Counted from the first letter of the stretch, positions 7,902 through 18,643 are shown. The stretch is DNA of 64,000 bases from JAVBPE01 sp031549865 (GCA_031549865.1 JAVBPE010000024.1:1-64000); one strand, 5' to 3'. The notes: generated from the sequence alone by a model not told the origin. Numbers and translations: made by a program.

Positions 7902-9368
7902 CTATCTTAAACTTTTTAAAGTAATTTTTTTTATATAATTAATTAAATCAAAAGAAAAATCAATATCACGAGCTTTATACTGCCAGTTTGAGCCTAATGT
8001 TGATGGGGTATTCATTCTACCTAAATCATCATAGAGTCCTAAAAAATCTTGAAATGGGATTATACACATATCAACATTTGAATTATAGGCATATTCAATT
8101 ATTTTAAAATTAGGTTTATCAGTTATTTTAATTTTAAAAATTTCATTAGCTTTAGTTTTATATAATAAATCTAAATCATTATACCAAGACATAATAGTTT
8201 GATTATCATGAGTACCAGTATAAATTACGTTATTTGAATTAAAGGGTTTAAGAAGCGGACAATAGTCTTTGGCATTTCCCATCTCAAATTGAATAATGTG
8301 CATTCCTTTAAACTTTGTATACTCTAATAAATCATAAACATCTTGATCTAAAAAACCTAAGTTTTCAGCGATTATTCGCTCACTATCAAAATGGGCAATT
8401 ACCTCTTTAAATAAAGCTTTTCCTGGTCCTTTTTCCCAGTGACCATTTCTTGCAGTTTCCTCACCATAAGGTATTTTATAAAATCCAGCAAATCCTCTAA
8501 AGTGATCGATTCTTAAAATATCAAATAATTTTAGGCTATGTTTTATACGTTTAATCCAAAATGAATAATTATTCTTTTTCATTAACTCATAATTATATAA
8601 TGGGTTACCCCATAACTGTCCATCAGCGCTAAATTGATCAGGAGGACATCCAGCGACATAATTTGGTGTTCCATCTATATCTAAATCATAGTTTGCTTTA
8701 TTAGCCCATACATCACTTGAATCATAAGCACTATAAATTGGAATATCCCCAATAATCATAACGCCTAGTTTATTTGCATAACTTTTTAAATTCATCCATT
8801 GGCGATAAAAAAGATATTGAATAAATTTAACTTCTTCCAATCTTTCATGATGACTTTTCTTAATGAAATTGATGGCATTTATATCTTTCATCTTAAAATC
8901 TTGGTACCATAAATTCCAAGGTTTATAATCATGTTCTTCTTTTATGATTTGATATAAAGAATAGTCTTCTAACCAATAATTTTCAATATTTAAAAACTCT
9001 AAATAATCAGTTTCATATATGTGCTTTTTTAAATATGCTTTTTTAAGAACTTTATTTTTTTCTAAAAATAATTTTTTATAATCTATTTTCAAACTTTTAT
9101 CTTCTAAATACTTAAAGTCATCTAGTTCTAATAAACCATCTTTCATTAATATTTCAAAATCAATAAAATAAGGATTAAATGCAAAAACAGAAGTTGATGA
9201 ATAAGGAGAATCTCCATATGATGTTGGCCCTATAGGTAGAATTTGCCAATATTTTGTTTTAGATAAAGCTAAAAAATCTACAAATTTATAAGCCTCATCG
9301 CCTAATGTACCGATTCCATATTTACTTGGAATTGAAGAGATATGTAGTAATATTCCACTACTTCTCAT
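7902..9368 (-). CDS. malQ: 4-alpha-glucanotransferase (amylomaltase)
   Basis: Transfers alpha-1,4-glucan segments between maltodextrins or to glucose; a GH77 enzyme. The 488-residue protein starts MRSSGILLHISSIPSKYGIG. It contains ILPIGPTSYGDSPY, the region DIPIYSAYDSSDVW, the nucleophile Asp in RIDHFRGF, the acid Glu in ERIIAENLG, and YTGTHDNQTIM. Length is normal for bacterial MalQ. It starts four bases after the trmD stop (AGGTGATTATATG), so it is translated with the RNA-modification genes. No maltose transporter is adjacent; the msmX ATPase at 37.5 kb could serve one elsewhere. Confidence 0.95.
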   Translation of the reverse strand: MRSSGILLHISSIPSKYGIGTLGDEAYKFVDFLALSKTKYWQILPIGPTSYGDSPYSSTSVFAFNPYFIDFEILMKDGLLELDDFKYLEDKSLKIDYKKLFLEKNKVLKKAYLKKHIYETDYLEFLNIENYWLEDYSLYQIIKEEHDYKPWNLWYQDFKMKDINAINFIKKSHHERLEEVKFIQYLFYRQWMNLKSYANKLGVMIIGDIPIYSAYDSSDVWANKANYDLDIDGTPNYVAGCPPDQFSADGQLWGNPLYNYELMKKNNYSFWIKRIKHSLKLFDILRIDHFRGFAGFYKIPYGEETARNGHWEKGPGKALFKEVIAHFDSERIIAENLGFLDQDVYDLLEYTKFKGMHIIQFEMGNAKDYCPLLKPFNSNNVIYTGTHDNQTIMSWYNDLDLLYKTKANEIFKIKITDKPNFKIIEYAYNSNVDMCIIPFQDFLGLYDDLGRMNTPSTLGSNWQYKARDIDFSFDLINYIKKITLKSLR

Positions 9369-9372
9369 ATAA

Positions 9373-10098
9373 TCACCTATTTTCTTCTTTTTTAATTTCT
9401 GATAACATTTTTAAATCTTCTTTATTAAATTCATAATTTTCTAGTAAATCTGGGCGATATAAATATGTTCTTTTTAATGATTGATAGCGTCTAAATTCAT
9501 TTATTTTTTTGTGGTCTCCATTTTGAAGAACACTTGGGACTACCTTCCCTTCAAATTCAGAAGGACGGGTATATTGTGGATATTCTAATAAACCATTATA
9601 AAATGAATCATCATGATATGATTCACTTGTGATCCCACCATCAAGAAGCCTAATGACACTATCACTTATAAGCATTGCAGGTATCTCACCACCAGTTAAG
9701 ACAAAATCTCCAACACTTATTTGTATATCACAATAATCTCTAATTCTTTCATCAAAACCTTCATAATGCCCGCAAACAAGCATAATATCTTTTTCTTTTG
9801 AAAGTTCATTAGCTATACTTTGTTTATATGTTTTTCCTTGTGGCGTTAACAAAATTACTTTTGTATCAAGATTTTTATTTTCTCTAATTGCCCTAACTAC
9901 CACATCAACCTTTAAAACCATTCCCGCTCCACCACCATATGGTGTGTCATCTACTTTATGATGTTTATCGGTTGAATATTCTCTCATGTCTATTATTTTA
10001 ATTTCTACTATATTGTCATTTAAAGCTCTTTTTATAATTGACTCAGAGATAAATCCATTAAACATTTCTGGAAATAAGGTTAATATTGTTATTCGCAA
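9373..10098 (-). CDS. trmD: tRNA (guanine-37-N1)-methyltransferase
   Basis: Methylates G37 of tRNAs and prevents +1 frameshifting. The 241-residue SPOUT enzyme shows ITILTLFPEMFNGF at the N-terminus, VDDTPYGGGAGMVLK, LLTPQGKTYKQ, CGHYEGFDERI, and SVGDFVLTGGEIPAM with the SAM-binding knot. The start is TTG at 10098, overlapping rimM by 10 bases, after a GAGGGA site. It ends with TGA immediately before malQ, direct evidence that TGA is a stop codon in this genome. Follows rimM as in many bacteria. Confidence 0.96.
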   Translation of the reverse strand: MRITILTLFPEMFNGFISESIIKRALNDNIVEIKIIDMREYSTDKHHKVDDTPYGGGAGMVLKVDVVVRAIRENKNLDTKVILLTPQGKTYKQSIANELSKEKDIMLVCGHYEGFDERIRDYCDIQISVGDFVLTGGEIPAMLISDSVIRLLDGGITSESYHDDSFYNGLLEYPQYTRPSEFEGKVVPSVLQNGDHKKINEFRRYQSLKRTYLYRPDLLENYEFNKEDLKMLSEIKKEENR

Positions 10099-10583
10099 AA
10101 TAATCCCTCAATTTCTTTTATGACTATTTTTTCTTCATCAATAGATTTGATAAATTCATCTCTAAAAGGAATTAAAGATACTTTATTATTTTTAATTTCT
10201 AAAATATGGCCTTGAGGTACTTCTCTAACATAAATAACTTCACCTTTATATATTCCAGCCTCATTATAAGCCTTTAAGCCAATTAAATCTGAATAATAAA
10301 ATTCATTTTCATCTAATTCATCGCGGTCACTTTCATGGATATAAAGCTCATCACTATGAAATTTTTCTACTAAATTTATATCCTCAAAGCCTTCAAAAGT
10401 TACTAAATAACCAGTTCCAAAGACGCGCCCTAATTTAACCTTAACTTCAATCATTTCGTTATTATGTTTAATAAAAAGGCGTTCTCCTTTTTTAAAACGA
10501 TCAAAATCAGTCAGTGATTTAATTTTTAAATCTCCACGTAGCCCATGAGTTGTTTGTATAATTCCTACTTTATAATATTCCAT
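10089..10583 (-). CDS. rimM: 16S rRNA processing protein RimM
   Basis: Assists maturation of the 30S head and binds S19. The 164-residue protein begins with the RimM N-terminal barrel (VGIIQTTHGLRGDLKIK), then has LVTFEGFEDINLVE. FYYSDLIGLKAYNEAG opens the PRC-barrel-like C-terminal domain. ATG start with a GAGGTTTAAG site beside the addA stop. Overlaps trmD by 10 bases, so translation is probably coupled. Its usual partners rpsP and rplS are elsewhere in the window. Confidence 0.95.
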   Translation of the reverse strand: MEYYKVGIIQTTHGLRGDLKIKSLTDFDRFKKGERLFIKHNNEMIEVKVKLGRVFGTGYLVTFEGFEDINLVEKFHSDELYIHESDRDELDENEFYYSDLIGLKAYNEAGIYKGEVIYVREVPQGHILEIKNNKVSLIPFRDEFIKSIDEEKIVIKEIEGLFCE

Positions 10584-10584
10584 C

Positions 10585-13500
10585 TTAAACCTCTACTTTT
10601 TTAATTTCATTTTTTACTAAGCTTAATAAATAAGTGTTTATTTCTTTATCAAATTTAGTTTTAACATAATTCATATAAACACCTAATTGTCTTTGATATT
10701 CGGCTTTATCTAAATTAGAAAGTTTATAATCAATAATATCAACATGAGTGTCATAAACTATCATTAAATCTATTATACCATGATAAGTCGTATCTTCTAT
10801 ATCCATATAAAATTCATGTTCTTTAAATATTTTACCATTTTTGATATTTTTAAATATCTCGTTATTTAAAACATTTTTAACTATTTCTTTTTGAAATCGA
10901 TCATTAATAACTTCAAAATCAGGGTTATAAAAATCAATGTTTTCAAAAATCGAATGAAGACTTAACCCCAAATCAATATTTTCTTTTTCTTTAATCGATA
11001 ATATATTAATCATTTCTTTAGATATACTTCCTTTTGTAATTTCAACTTTTACAAATGGGTTTTCATGATAAGTAATTTCTTCATTTAAAGAATCTATTTC
11101 AATTTGTATATCTTTATTAATTTTATAATCTTTAGACATATTTAAATCTTTCAAACTCATTTTTTTATAATATGAAGAAATATTAGGAATAGAATTAATA
11201 AAATGATTAAAACAAGAAAAATTCTTAGGGTTATTATATCTTTTTTTATATTCCACTTCTTCACTAATTATTATGATATGTTCTTTAGCTCTTGTTAAGG
11301 CAACATAAAATAATCTGATTCGCTCACTAATATCATCTTTTATAGTTTGTTCCTTAATACAGCATTTTAATAAAGTATTTGAAACTTTATTATCCTCTAA
11401 AGTTGGCAGGTAAATTCCATATTTATTATCAAATCCGATTACTTTTTTAGTTTCTTCTTTATTGAATTGACTTGAAAGTAAGGCATAATAACAAATTGGG
11501 AATTCTAATCCTTTCGATTTATGAATAGTCATAATTTTAACTTGATTTAAATCTTTAGAATCTACACTATATTTTATAGCTTCATCAGTAGTTAATATTT
11601 CTCTTATATATGAGGCTGTTTCACTAAATGTATATCCTAAATTACTAAGTTCATCAATCATAGTACAAAAATATTCAATTTGTATTAGTGATTCTTTAAC
11701 ATTTGAAATCATTTCTAAATTTTCATAAATATTGAAACTATTTAAGGCTTTTAAGTATAAATCACTATTACTTAAAAAATCAATATCTTTAGATAATTCA
11801 TAAGCGATATCACAAATTGAATCATCTTTATACCAAGTATTTATTGACTTATATATTTCTTCATCTGTTTTATTATAAATGAAGCTTCTGGCGATTGATG
11901 TATAAGCATGTTTAAATGAGGTAGATGCTTTATCTTTAACTTCACTAATTATAGTTAAAATGTTGCATAATATTAAAGGAAGAAAACTCTCTTTTAAATC
12001 TAAATCTCCAATAATAGATAAGGGAATGTTTTCTGATTCTAAAATCTTTTTAATAGTTATAAAATCACGGCTCTTATCAACTAGAATACAAAAATCTGAA
12101 TATGTTGCATTTCTTAATTTGTTTTTTTCTAAAATTTTATAATTACTTATTTTATTTTTTATATCTTTAGCAATTATAAATGCTTCTACTTCCGCATTTT
12201 CATATTCCTTATTTTCTTTTCTATATCTTAAAACTTCCATGTTATAATTCGTATTTGGATTAACATTTTCTTCATAATTTAGATTTCCAAAAATCATTGT
12301 ATGATTTTTCTTATAATTAGCATCTCCAAATTTTTCTGACATTAAAGAATTAAATATAAAATTAATATCATTAACTACTTCATTTCTACTTCTAAAATTC
12401 TTATTTAATTCAATGGCATAGCCTAAATCATTATTATGGTGAAATAAGTCATACTTTTCTTTAAATATATAAGGGTTAGCATTTCTAAAGCGATATATCG
12501 CTTGTTTCATATCACCAACCATATAAACGTTATTGTTGGCAAAAGCGCTAATAAATTCTTCTTGTAAATCAGATGTATCTTGATATTCATCTACTAATAT
12601 TTCCCTATATTTACTCCTGAATTCTAAATTAACATCACTATAATCTTTTACTAATGAAATAGCCATTTTTGTAATATCAATATATTCGTAGCAATTCTTT
12701 TCTTTCTTAAATTCTAAGACTTCATTTATTGTTCTTCTGCATAAATAAATTAAATATGAAACATCATCTTTTGATTCAATTAAATTATTTAGCATTGAGA
12801 CTTTACTCTCAAATTGTCCTAAATAATTTTCGTTAAATTTTTTTATGATATCTGTTAACTCTTTTTTTGCCTTGCTTAAATCTTCTCCCGAATTTTTCTT
12901 TAAAGATGGCAGTTTTAAGTTTATAATAAAGTTTCTTAAACTGTCATAACTATTAGTATAATTCAATTCATTTAAGATTTCATCAATACTACTAACAGAT
13001 TCATAGTTTAAATCATCTGATTCTAGTATTAATTTATAATCATATAATGAATCCATTAAATCTTCTTTATTTTCGATAACTATATTTTCATATTCATTAA
13101 TTAAACTATTCAAATAATTAAAATCAAAATATGAATTCATATAATTATCTAAAAATTTCAAAGTATCAGATTTTAACATTATTTTATTTGTTATATCTAT
13201 TATTAAGTCAACTAAATCTTTATCATCTTTTTGGCTGAATTTATCTAAGAATTGAAAAAATCTTTCATCTTCGTTTTTATATAATTCCATAAATATTTGA
13301 TTAATTATTTTTCTTTTTTCAAAATTCATTACTATTGATGATAAGATATTTATTTTAGGAGATATATTTAATTTATAATAATACTTTTTTACAGTTGAAA
13401 GGCAAAAGGCATCAAATGTCGTAATCTGGGCTGTATCGATTTTATCTAATTCTTCTTTAAATAAGCCACTTTCCTTAATTTTCTTTTTTACACGTTCTTT

Positions 13501-13686
13501 CATTTCATAGGCGGCGGCATTGGTAAATGTTAAGACGAGTAAAGAATCTATACTGATACCTTGTTTAACTTTTTCAAAGATCCTTTGGGTCAAGACAGAT
13601 GTTTTTCCACTGCCAGCACCAGCCGAAACAATAATGTTACGCCCATTTGTAAAAATAGCTTTTTCTTGTTCATATGTAAAGGCCAT
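10585..13686 (-). CDS. addA: ATP-dependent helicase/nuclease subunit A
   Basis: AddA is the UvrD-type helicase and nuclease of the AddAB double-strand-break resection complex. The 1033-residue protein has Walker A VSAGAGSGKTSVLTQRI at residues 20-36, LLVLTFTNAAAYEMKERV (motif Ia), VDEYQDTSDLQ (Walker B), GDMKQAIYRFRNA, MTIHKSKGLEFPI, and LFYVALTRAKEHIII (motif VI). A C-terminal RecB-family nuclease domain shows GIIDLMIVYDTHVDIIDYK. It is somewhat shorter than Bacillus AddA (about 1230). The ATG overlaps the addB stop as TAATG. Second gene of the operon. Confidence 0.96.
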   Translation of the reverse strand: MAFTYEQEKAIFTNGRNIIVSAGAGSGKTSVLTQRIFEKVKQGISIDSLLVLTFTNAAAYEMKERVKKKIKESGLFKEELDKIDTAQITTFDAFCLSTVKKYYYKLNISPKINILSSIVMNFEKRKIINQIFMELYKNEDERFFQFLDKFSQKDDKDLVDLIIDITNKIMLKSDTLKFLDNYMNSYFDFNYLNSLINEYENIVIENKEDLMDSLYDYKLILESDDLNYESVSSIDEILNELNYTNSYDSLRNFIINLKLPSLKKNSGEDLSKAKKELTDIIKKFNENYLGQFESKVSMLNNLIESKDDVSYLIYLCRRTINEVLEFKKEKNCYEYIDITKMAISLVKDYSDVNLEFRSKYREILVDEYQDTSDLQEEFISAFANNNVYMVGDMKQAIYRFRNANPYIFKEKYDLFHHNNDLGYAIELNKNFRSRNEVVNDINFIFNSLMSEKFGDANYKKNHTMIFGNLNYEENVNPNTNYNMEVLRYRKENKEYENAEVEAFIIAKDIKNKISNYKILEKNKLRNATYSDFCILVDKSRDFITIKKILESENIPLSIIGDLDLKESFLPLILCNILTIISEVKDKASTSFKHAYTSIARSFIYNKTDEEIYKSINTWYKDDSICDIAYELSKDIDFLSNSDLYLKALNSFNIYENLEMISNVKESLIQIEYFCTMIDELSNLGYTFSETASYIREILTTDEAIKYSVDSKDLNQVKIMTIHKSKGLEFPICYYALLSSQFNKEETKKVIGFDNKYGIYLPTLEDNKVSNTLLKCCIKEQTIKDDISERIRLFYVALTRAKEHIIIISEEVEYKKRYNNPKNFSCFNHFINSIPNISSYYKKMSLKDLNMSKDYKINKDIQIEIDSLNEEITYHENPFVKVEITKGSISKEMINILSIKEKENIDLGLSLHSIFENIDFYNPDFEVINDRFQKEIVKNVLNNEIFKNIKNGKIFKEHEFYMDIEDTTYHGIIDLMIVYDTHVDIIDYKLSNLDKAEYQRQLGVYMNYVKTKFDKEINTYLLSLVKNEIKKVEV

Positions 13687-16037
13687 TATTGTTCCTCCTC
13701 TTTAAAGAATTTATCTTTATTTAAATTGATAAAATCATCATATTTCACAAAGCAAATATCTTTATTTTTACAAAACTTACATGATTCAATATTACCTTCA
13801 ATTTTTTTAGGTAAGATATTAAATTCTCTTTTTTTAATTTTTTCATATACTTCCATTATCAAAGTTTTTGATAGTTCTATTAACTTAGACATATCATCTT
13901 CATTTATAACTTTTGCATATTTATAAAATTTATTATCTTTACTAACTTTCATACCTTGAATGTAATCACTATTCATGAAATTAGGATCTATAAAAGAAAT
14001 TTCTTTAAAATCTGCTTTTGTATAACCTTGTAATTTAAATGAATCCTTTAATTGTTCTAATGCCGATTTTTTAGATGTTTTTAAACTAAGCGTACTTATT
14101 TTTTGTAAATAAATTCCGCTTATATTTATTTTCTTATCACTAAATATTTCTTTTTGAGTTTTTAGTAAAAACATATAAATAGGTAGTTGAAGATTAAATC
14201 CATCACTTACATTATCTAAACTAACAATATCAGTCCCTGATTTATAATCAACTATATAACAATATATTTCACCATCTATTTCATCATATCTTAATTTATC
14301 AATAAATCCAGTAAAGACAAGCTTTCCATCATCAAAAGTGAGATTAATATTTTGCTCAAGTAAGTTTTGCTTCAAACGGCTTAACTCTTCCTTTTCTTTA
14401 TTAAATTCAATTAAAGCATTTACGATTTTACTTATTTTATTAAAATAGAATCTTTCTTTTTCATCACTTGCATTAACTATATTTTTTTGATATGAAGATT
14501 CAAAATTAAAATTTTCATTATAGCTTTCTTCTAATATCGCATGGGCAAATGTTCCCATCTTGGCAGCTAAGTTATCCTTAAATTCATCTAAATATAAAAT
14601 ACGATCTAAATAGTATGAAAAAGGGCACATTAAAAATTTCTTTAATGTGGTATATGATAGCTTAACTGGATATTTAAAATAGGTATTAAAAATCTCTTCA
14701 TTAATCAATTTATATTTATTATCAAATTCATTATATTTGATTTTTTTAAAATTATATTTTTTTAAATCATTAGAAACTACATTGAAGTTTTCATATTCTT
14801 GAATATCTGTCGCTAATTTCATTGATTCTTCTATTTTTGAATATCCAAATTCTAATTGTGGTCTAATCACATTTAGATTTAAATCCTCAATTAAGCTTGA
14901 TGGATTATAACTTCTGAAATTAGAATTTAATTTATAGGAAATAATTAGGTTAGGTATTGATTTAAGTTTTTTAATAAAAAAATCCTTAGTCAATTTATTA
15001 ATCTCATGTGTAGTATCTAGACCTAAAATTTCAAATTCAATATTATTTAATAAACCTTCATCTTTTATTACTTTTGGTGTGTTTTCTTGATTAAATCCTA
15101 AATAGAACACATAATCTTCTTTTAAAAAGGCATCATCAATACTACTTTGATTAATAGAATTAGAATAAACTGTTTTCATAAATTTAGTATTTTTCATTGT
15201 ATATTCAATTAAATCTTTATATTCACTAGGCTTTTTTAAGCTTAAATCATATATATTTATCATATCGATAAAAGCCTTATAACCAAAATATTTTTTATAT
15301 TTGTCTAAACTATCGATTAAATTCTTAAAAGTTAAAACTTCATTTATATTATTTAATATTTCATGATAAAAATTAGTAGTTATTAAAGATTTTGTTGAAC
15401 TATAATTTATTCCAATATTATAAGTTTTTTCAAATCTCTTTAAATAAGTATCGTATTCTTGATTTCCGTTTACTAAATGAATAAAGCTTGGGTTAATGCC
15501 CTTTTTTAATAAATCTATTATTTTATTAAATACAAATCTAAGTTCAAAATTGATATTTTCAAACTCATAAACATTATTTAATATATATTGTTCATTTTGT
15601 GTTTCCATAACATCTACATTTAAGGCAATTTTTTTAACTTCATTAATAAACTTAAGATTTTCTTTACTCTTAACTACATCAATAAATGTTATATTTTCAT
15701 TTTTCATCTTTAACTTAAATAGATTTGATTTTTCTATTAAATTTTCTTTTTCTAAAAATTTCTTAATTGATACTAAACTATCAAGTTTAGGGTTATTATA
15801 TAGTCTATCTTCAATAAAATAAATATTATCTAAATAAGCTTTCGCACTTTCGTAATTTAAATCATATTTATTTTTGACCTTAATTAACGCAAGAGGTGAA
15901 ATTTTAAAATTGATTTCCTTTTTAAAATCATTTAAAGAAATAAATTTATAATTATAAAATTTATCATTTGATAATTGTCGTAAAAAGTATTCTTTAAAAT
16001 GGTTATTGCAAATTATTATACCTTCTTTTAAAATCAT
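13686..16037 (-). CDS. addB: ATP-dependent nuclease subunit B
   Basis: Partner of AddA in recombinational repair. The protein has 783 residues against about 1160 in Bacillus, so it is compact. The C-terminal half keeps the nuclease domain: GFIDKLRYDEIDG and IVDYKSGTD give the Asp and the QxxxY-type region. The iron-sulfur site appears intact: a Cys in FLMCPFSYYLDRI, and C-x2-C-x5-C in ESCKFCKNKDICF. The helicase-like N-terminal half is divergent, and no Walker A is recognisable. The start is ATG 16037 after GGGAGGTGCACTT; an upstream ATG at 16052 precedes that site. First gene of its operon, divergent from cls. Confidence 0.9.
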   Translation of the reverse strand: MILKEGIIICNNHFKEYFLRQLSNDKFYNYKFISLNDFKKEINFKISPLALIKVKNKYDLNYESAKAYLDNIYFIEDRLYNNPKLDSLVSIKKFLEKENLIEKSNLFKLKMKNENITFIDVVKSKENLKFINEVKKIALNVDVMETQNEQYILNNVYEFENINFELRFVFNKIIDLLKKGINPSFIHLVNGNQEYDTYLKRFEKTYNIGINYSSTKSLITTNFYHEILNNINEVLTFKNLIDSLDKYKKYFGYKAFIDMINIYDLSLKKPSEYKDLIEYTMKNTKFMKTVYSNSINQSSIDDAFLKEDYVFYLGFNQENTPKVIKDEGLLNNIEFEILGLDTTHEINKLTKDFFIKKLKSIPNLIISYKLNSNFRSYNPSSLIEDLNLNVIRPQLEFGYSKIEESMKLATDIQEYENFNVVSNDLKKYNFKKIKYNEFDNKYKLINEEIFNTYFKYPVKLSYTTLKKFLMCPFSYYLDRILYLDEFKDNLAAKMGTFAHAILEESYNENFNFESSYQKNIVNASDEKERFYFNKISKIVNALIEFNKEKEELSRLKQNLLEQNINLTFDDGKLVFTGFIDKLRYDEIDGEIYCYIVDYKSGTDIVSLDNVSDGFNLQLPIYMFLLKTQKEIFSDKKINISGIYLQKISTLSLKTSKKSALEQLKDSFKLQGYTKADFKEISFIDPNFMNSDYIQGMKVSKDNKFYKYAKVINEDDMSKLIELSKTLIMEVYEKIKKREFNILPKKIEGNIESCKFCKNKDICFVKYDDFINLNKDKFFKEEEQ

Positions 16038-16155
16038 AAGTGCACCTCCCATATAAGTATAATTATACTTGTTTTGCTATCGTTTCACAAGTTTTACATA
16101 TGAATTCAAGACTTTTTTTTATTATTTTGTTATAATTAAAAAAAGAGGTGATACC

Positions 16156-17694
16156 TTGAAAACAAATGAGAGAAAATCTACATCGATAGTAAAAAAAATT
16201 ATTACTATTTTAATTTCAATTATTATCCTTACGATTCAATTATTTATATATTTTTTAATCTTTGTTTACTTAGAAAAAAATCAAATATTTTATTTTGTGG
16301 TTCAAGGCATTGGTATAGTAACCGTAATATATCTTTACAATAAAGATATTAACATAAGCTATAAATTAACTTGGTTTTTCATTATTTTAGTATTTCCTTT
16401 TGCTGGGACTATGTTTTATCTTCTATTTGGAAATGGTAGACGTATCCCAAAACGCAAATCACGCCGTATTGAAAACTTCTTAATGACTCAAATTGATGAT
16501 GACTTAGAATTATTAGAAGAAATTAAAAAACGTGATATTATTGGCTATCGAATGATGAAATCTATTATTGAAAATTCTTACTTTGTTCCTTATGCGAATT
16601 CAAATTCTACATTCTTTCCTGATGCATTAGACAAGCATATGGAATTAATTAATGATTTAAAAAAAGCTAAAACTTATATTTTCTTAGAATTTTTTATTGT
16701 AAGTGATGGAGCATTAATGGATGAAGTTACATCAATATTGGAAGAAAAAGGCTTAGAGGGTGTAGAAATTAAATTCATCTATGATGATGTCGGTGGTAAA
16801 GGAGTTTTTTCAAATAAACTTAAAAAAAGATTAAATAGTATTCCTAATTTAGAATTAGTCTCATATGAACCCTTAGGTATTAATATCAACCCTGCAATAA
16901 ATTATCGTGATCATAGAAAGATAGTTGTTATTGATGGTAAAATCGCCTATGTTGGTGGAGATAACTTAGCGGATGAATATATTCATAAGAAAATTAAATA
17001 TGGTTTTTGGCGAGACAATGCGATTAAAATCGAAGGCGATGCTGTTTATAATTTCATACTACTATTTGCGCAAATGTGGTATATGTCAACTAAAGAAACA
17101 TTATTTGTAAAAGATTATTTATGTAAACATGAAATAAAAAATCATGAATCATACATATTGCCTTTTGGAGATGGACCTACTAATTATGATAATCCTGGAT
17201 ACGAATTATTCTGTTCAATGATTTCAAATGCTCAATCTTATTTATATTTAAGTACTCCTTATTTTATTATTGATAAGAATTTTATTGATTTAATTTCTAA
17301 AGCAGTTAAATCTGGCGTTGAAGTGAAACTTTTAATTCCTGGTGTTGCTGATAAAAAAATAGTTCTTAATATGACAAGAGGTCATTTGGGAAAAATATTA
17401 AAAAGTGGGGCTAAAGTTTATCAATATAAAGAAGGGTTTAATCACGCTAAAAATATAATTTGTGATGATTCATATGCTTTTATTGGAACTATTAATATGG
17501 ATTATAGAAGTTTGTTTTTACATTTTGAATGTGGTGCTTTTCTTCTTAATGATCCTTCTATCTTCAAAATGAAGGAAGATTATTTAGAAGCCATATCTAA
17601 AAGCACTGAAATCACTTATAAAGATTGGAAAAATAGGTCAGTATTTTCTAAGATCTTAGAATTTATTTTAACCTTAACTGCTCCAATGATTTAA
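16156..17694 (+). CDS. cls: cardiolipin synthase
   Basis: Condenses two phosphatidylglycerols to cardiolipin at the membrane. The 512-residue protein has two N-terminal membrane helices (about 20-45 and 50-70, then FPFAGTMFYLLFGNGR) and two phospholipase D motifs: HRKIVVIDGKIAYVGG and HAKNIICDDSYAFIGT, both HxKxxxxD. The start is TTG at 16156 after AAGAGGTG with 7-base spacing; the frame is open further upstream but that part has no start with a ribosome binding site. Monocistronic, divergent from addB, with a strong terminator. Confidence 0.94.
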   Translation: MKTNERKSTSIVKKIITILISIIILTIQLFIYFLIFVYLEKNQIFYFVVQGIGIVTVIYLYNKDINISYKLTWFFIILVFPFAGTMFYLLFGNGRRIPKRKSRRIENFLMTQIDDDLELLEEIKKRDIIGYRMMKSIIENSYFVPYANSNSTFFPDALDKHMELINDLKKAKTYIFLEFFIVSDGALMDEVTSILEEKGLEGVEIKFIYDDVGGKGVFSNKLKKRLNSIPNLELVSYEPLGININPAINYRDHRKIVVIDGKIAYVGGDNLADEYIHKKIKYGFWRDNAIKIEGDAVYNFILLFAQMWYMSTKETLFVKDYLCKHEIKNHESYILPFGDGPTNYDNPGYELFCSMISNAQSYLYLSTPYFIIDKNFIDLISKAVKSGVEVKLLIPGVADKKIVLNMTRGHLGKILKSGAKVYQYKEGFNHAKNIICDDSYAFIGTINMDYRSLFLHFECGAFLLNDPSIFKMKEDYLEAISKSTEITYKDWKNRSVFSKILEFILTLTAPMI

Positions 17695-17727
17695 AAAACT
17701 GTAAGTTCATTTATCTTACAGTTTTTT
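17693..17727. terminator. bidirectional terminator between cls and pyridoxal kinase
   Basis: AAAAAACTGTAAG pairs with CTTACAGTTTTTT around a short loop, giving T-runs on both strands between two convergent genes. Confidence 0.85.
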
Positions 17728-18559
17728 AACATATATTTTTTATAAATTCCATTAAATAGTTTTCAAAAACAAGACCATATTTTGGATTTCTATTTAAAGA
17801 CAATGTATCTTTTATGCTATTAATTACATAATCATTTGCTAAAATAATTGTTTCTTTTAAAGTCTTTTCATTCAATAATGCACTAACAATGACACTTGAA
17901 AATACATCTCCTGTACCATGATAATGACCATTTATTTTCTTATCAAAATGATTGTAAAATTCATTTTTTAATTTATCGTAAGCTACTACCCCAACATATC
18001 CTTCTTCTAATGTAACGCCAGTTAAAATAATTTTATTTGGACCTAAAATAGATAATTCAATTAAAATATTTTCTATTTCTTTTATTGTATACATTTCTTT
18101 ATATTCTTTTTTCAACATAAATACTGCTTCTGTAATGTTTGGAATTATCACATCTGTAAACTTACAAAGTTTTACTATTTCATTTGGAAAATCACTATCT
18201 ATACCTTTGTATAAAGTCCCATTATCCCCCATTATCGGATCAATAATTAGTAATGTGTTTTTCTTTTTAAAAGATTTTACTACATCTTCCATTATATTAA
18301 CTATTTTTTTGCTACCCAAATATCCGATGTAAATACAATCAAATTCTAAATCAATTTCTTTAAAGTGATTACAAATCGGTATTATTTGGTTTGATAAATC
18401 TAAAAATGTATTATCTTTAAAAGCTGTATGCGTTGAAAGTAAGGCTGTTGGAAGGATTGATGTTTCAATACCTGCCGCACTTATAATAGGTAATGCAATT
18501 GTAAGTGCACATTTGCCTGCACAAGTTATATCATTAACTGCTAAAATATGTTTTTGCAT
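17726..18559 (-). CDS. pdxK: pyridoxine/pyridoxal kinase
   Basis: Phosphorylates B6 vitamers to the active cofactor form. This 277-residue ribokinase-fold enzyme begins QKHILAVNDITCAGKCALT and has LIIDPIMGDNGTLYKG, IIPNITEAVFML and GHYHGTGDVFSSVIVSAL, where the GTGD aspartate is the catalytic base. These features fit PdxY/PdxK-type kinases of Bacillota. The ATG at 18559 follows AGGTGAAAATA; the GTG at 18568 lies inside that site. It stands alone, convergent with cls, with the small-RNA locus upstream. Confidence 0.85.
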   Translation of the reverse strand: MQKHILAVNDITCAGKCALTIALPIISAAGIETSILPTALLSTHTAFKDNTFLDLSNQIIPICNHFKEIDLEFDCIYIGYLGSKKIVNIMEDVVKSFKKKNTLLIIDPIMGDNGTLYKGIDSDFPNEIVKLCKFTDVIIPNITEAVFMLKKEYKEMYTIKEIENILIELSILGPNKIILTGVTLEEGYVGVVAYDKLKNEFYNHFDKKINGHYHGTGDVFSSVIVSALLNEKTLKETIILANDYVINSIKDTLSLNRNPKYGLVFENYLMEFIKNIC

Positions 18560-18643
18560 TATTTTCACCTCATATCCTATTATACTAAAAAAAAGATTAT
18601 AAAATCTATCTTATTTAAGTAATTTATATTTTATTTTGTAATT

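Noticed and set aside
9373..9375. Mollicutes genetic code with TGA as Trp
   Set aside because: trmD ends with TGA right where malQ begins, and Trp residues in conserved motifs are TGG throughout, so the standard bacterial code is used.
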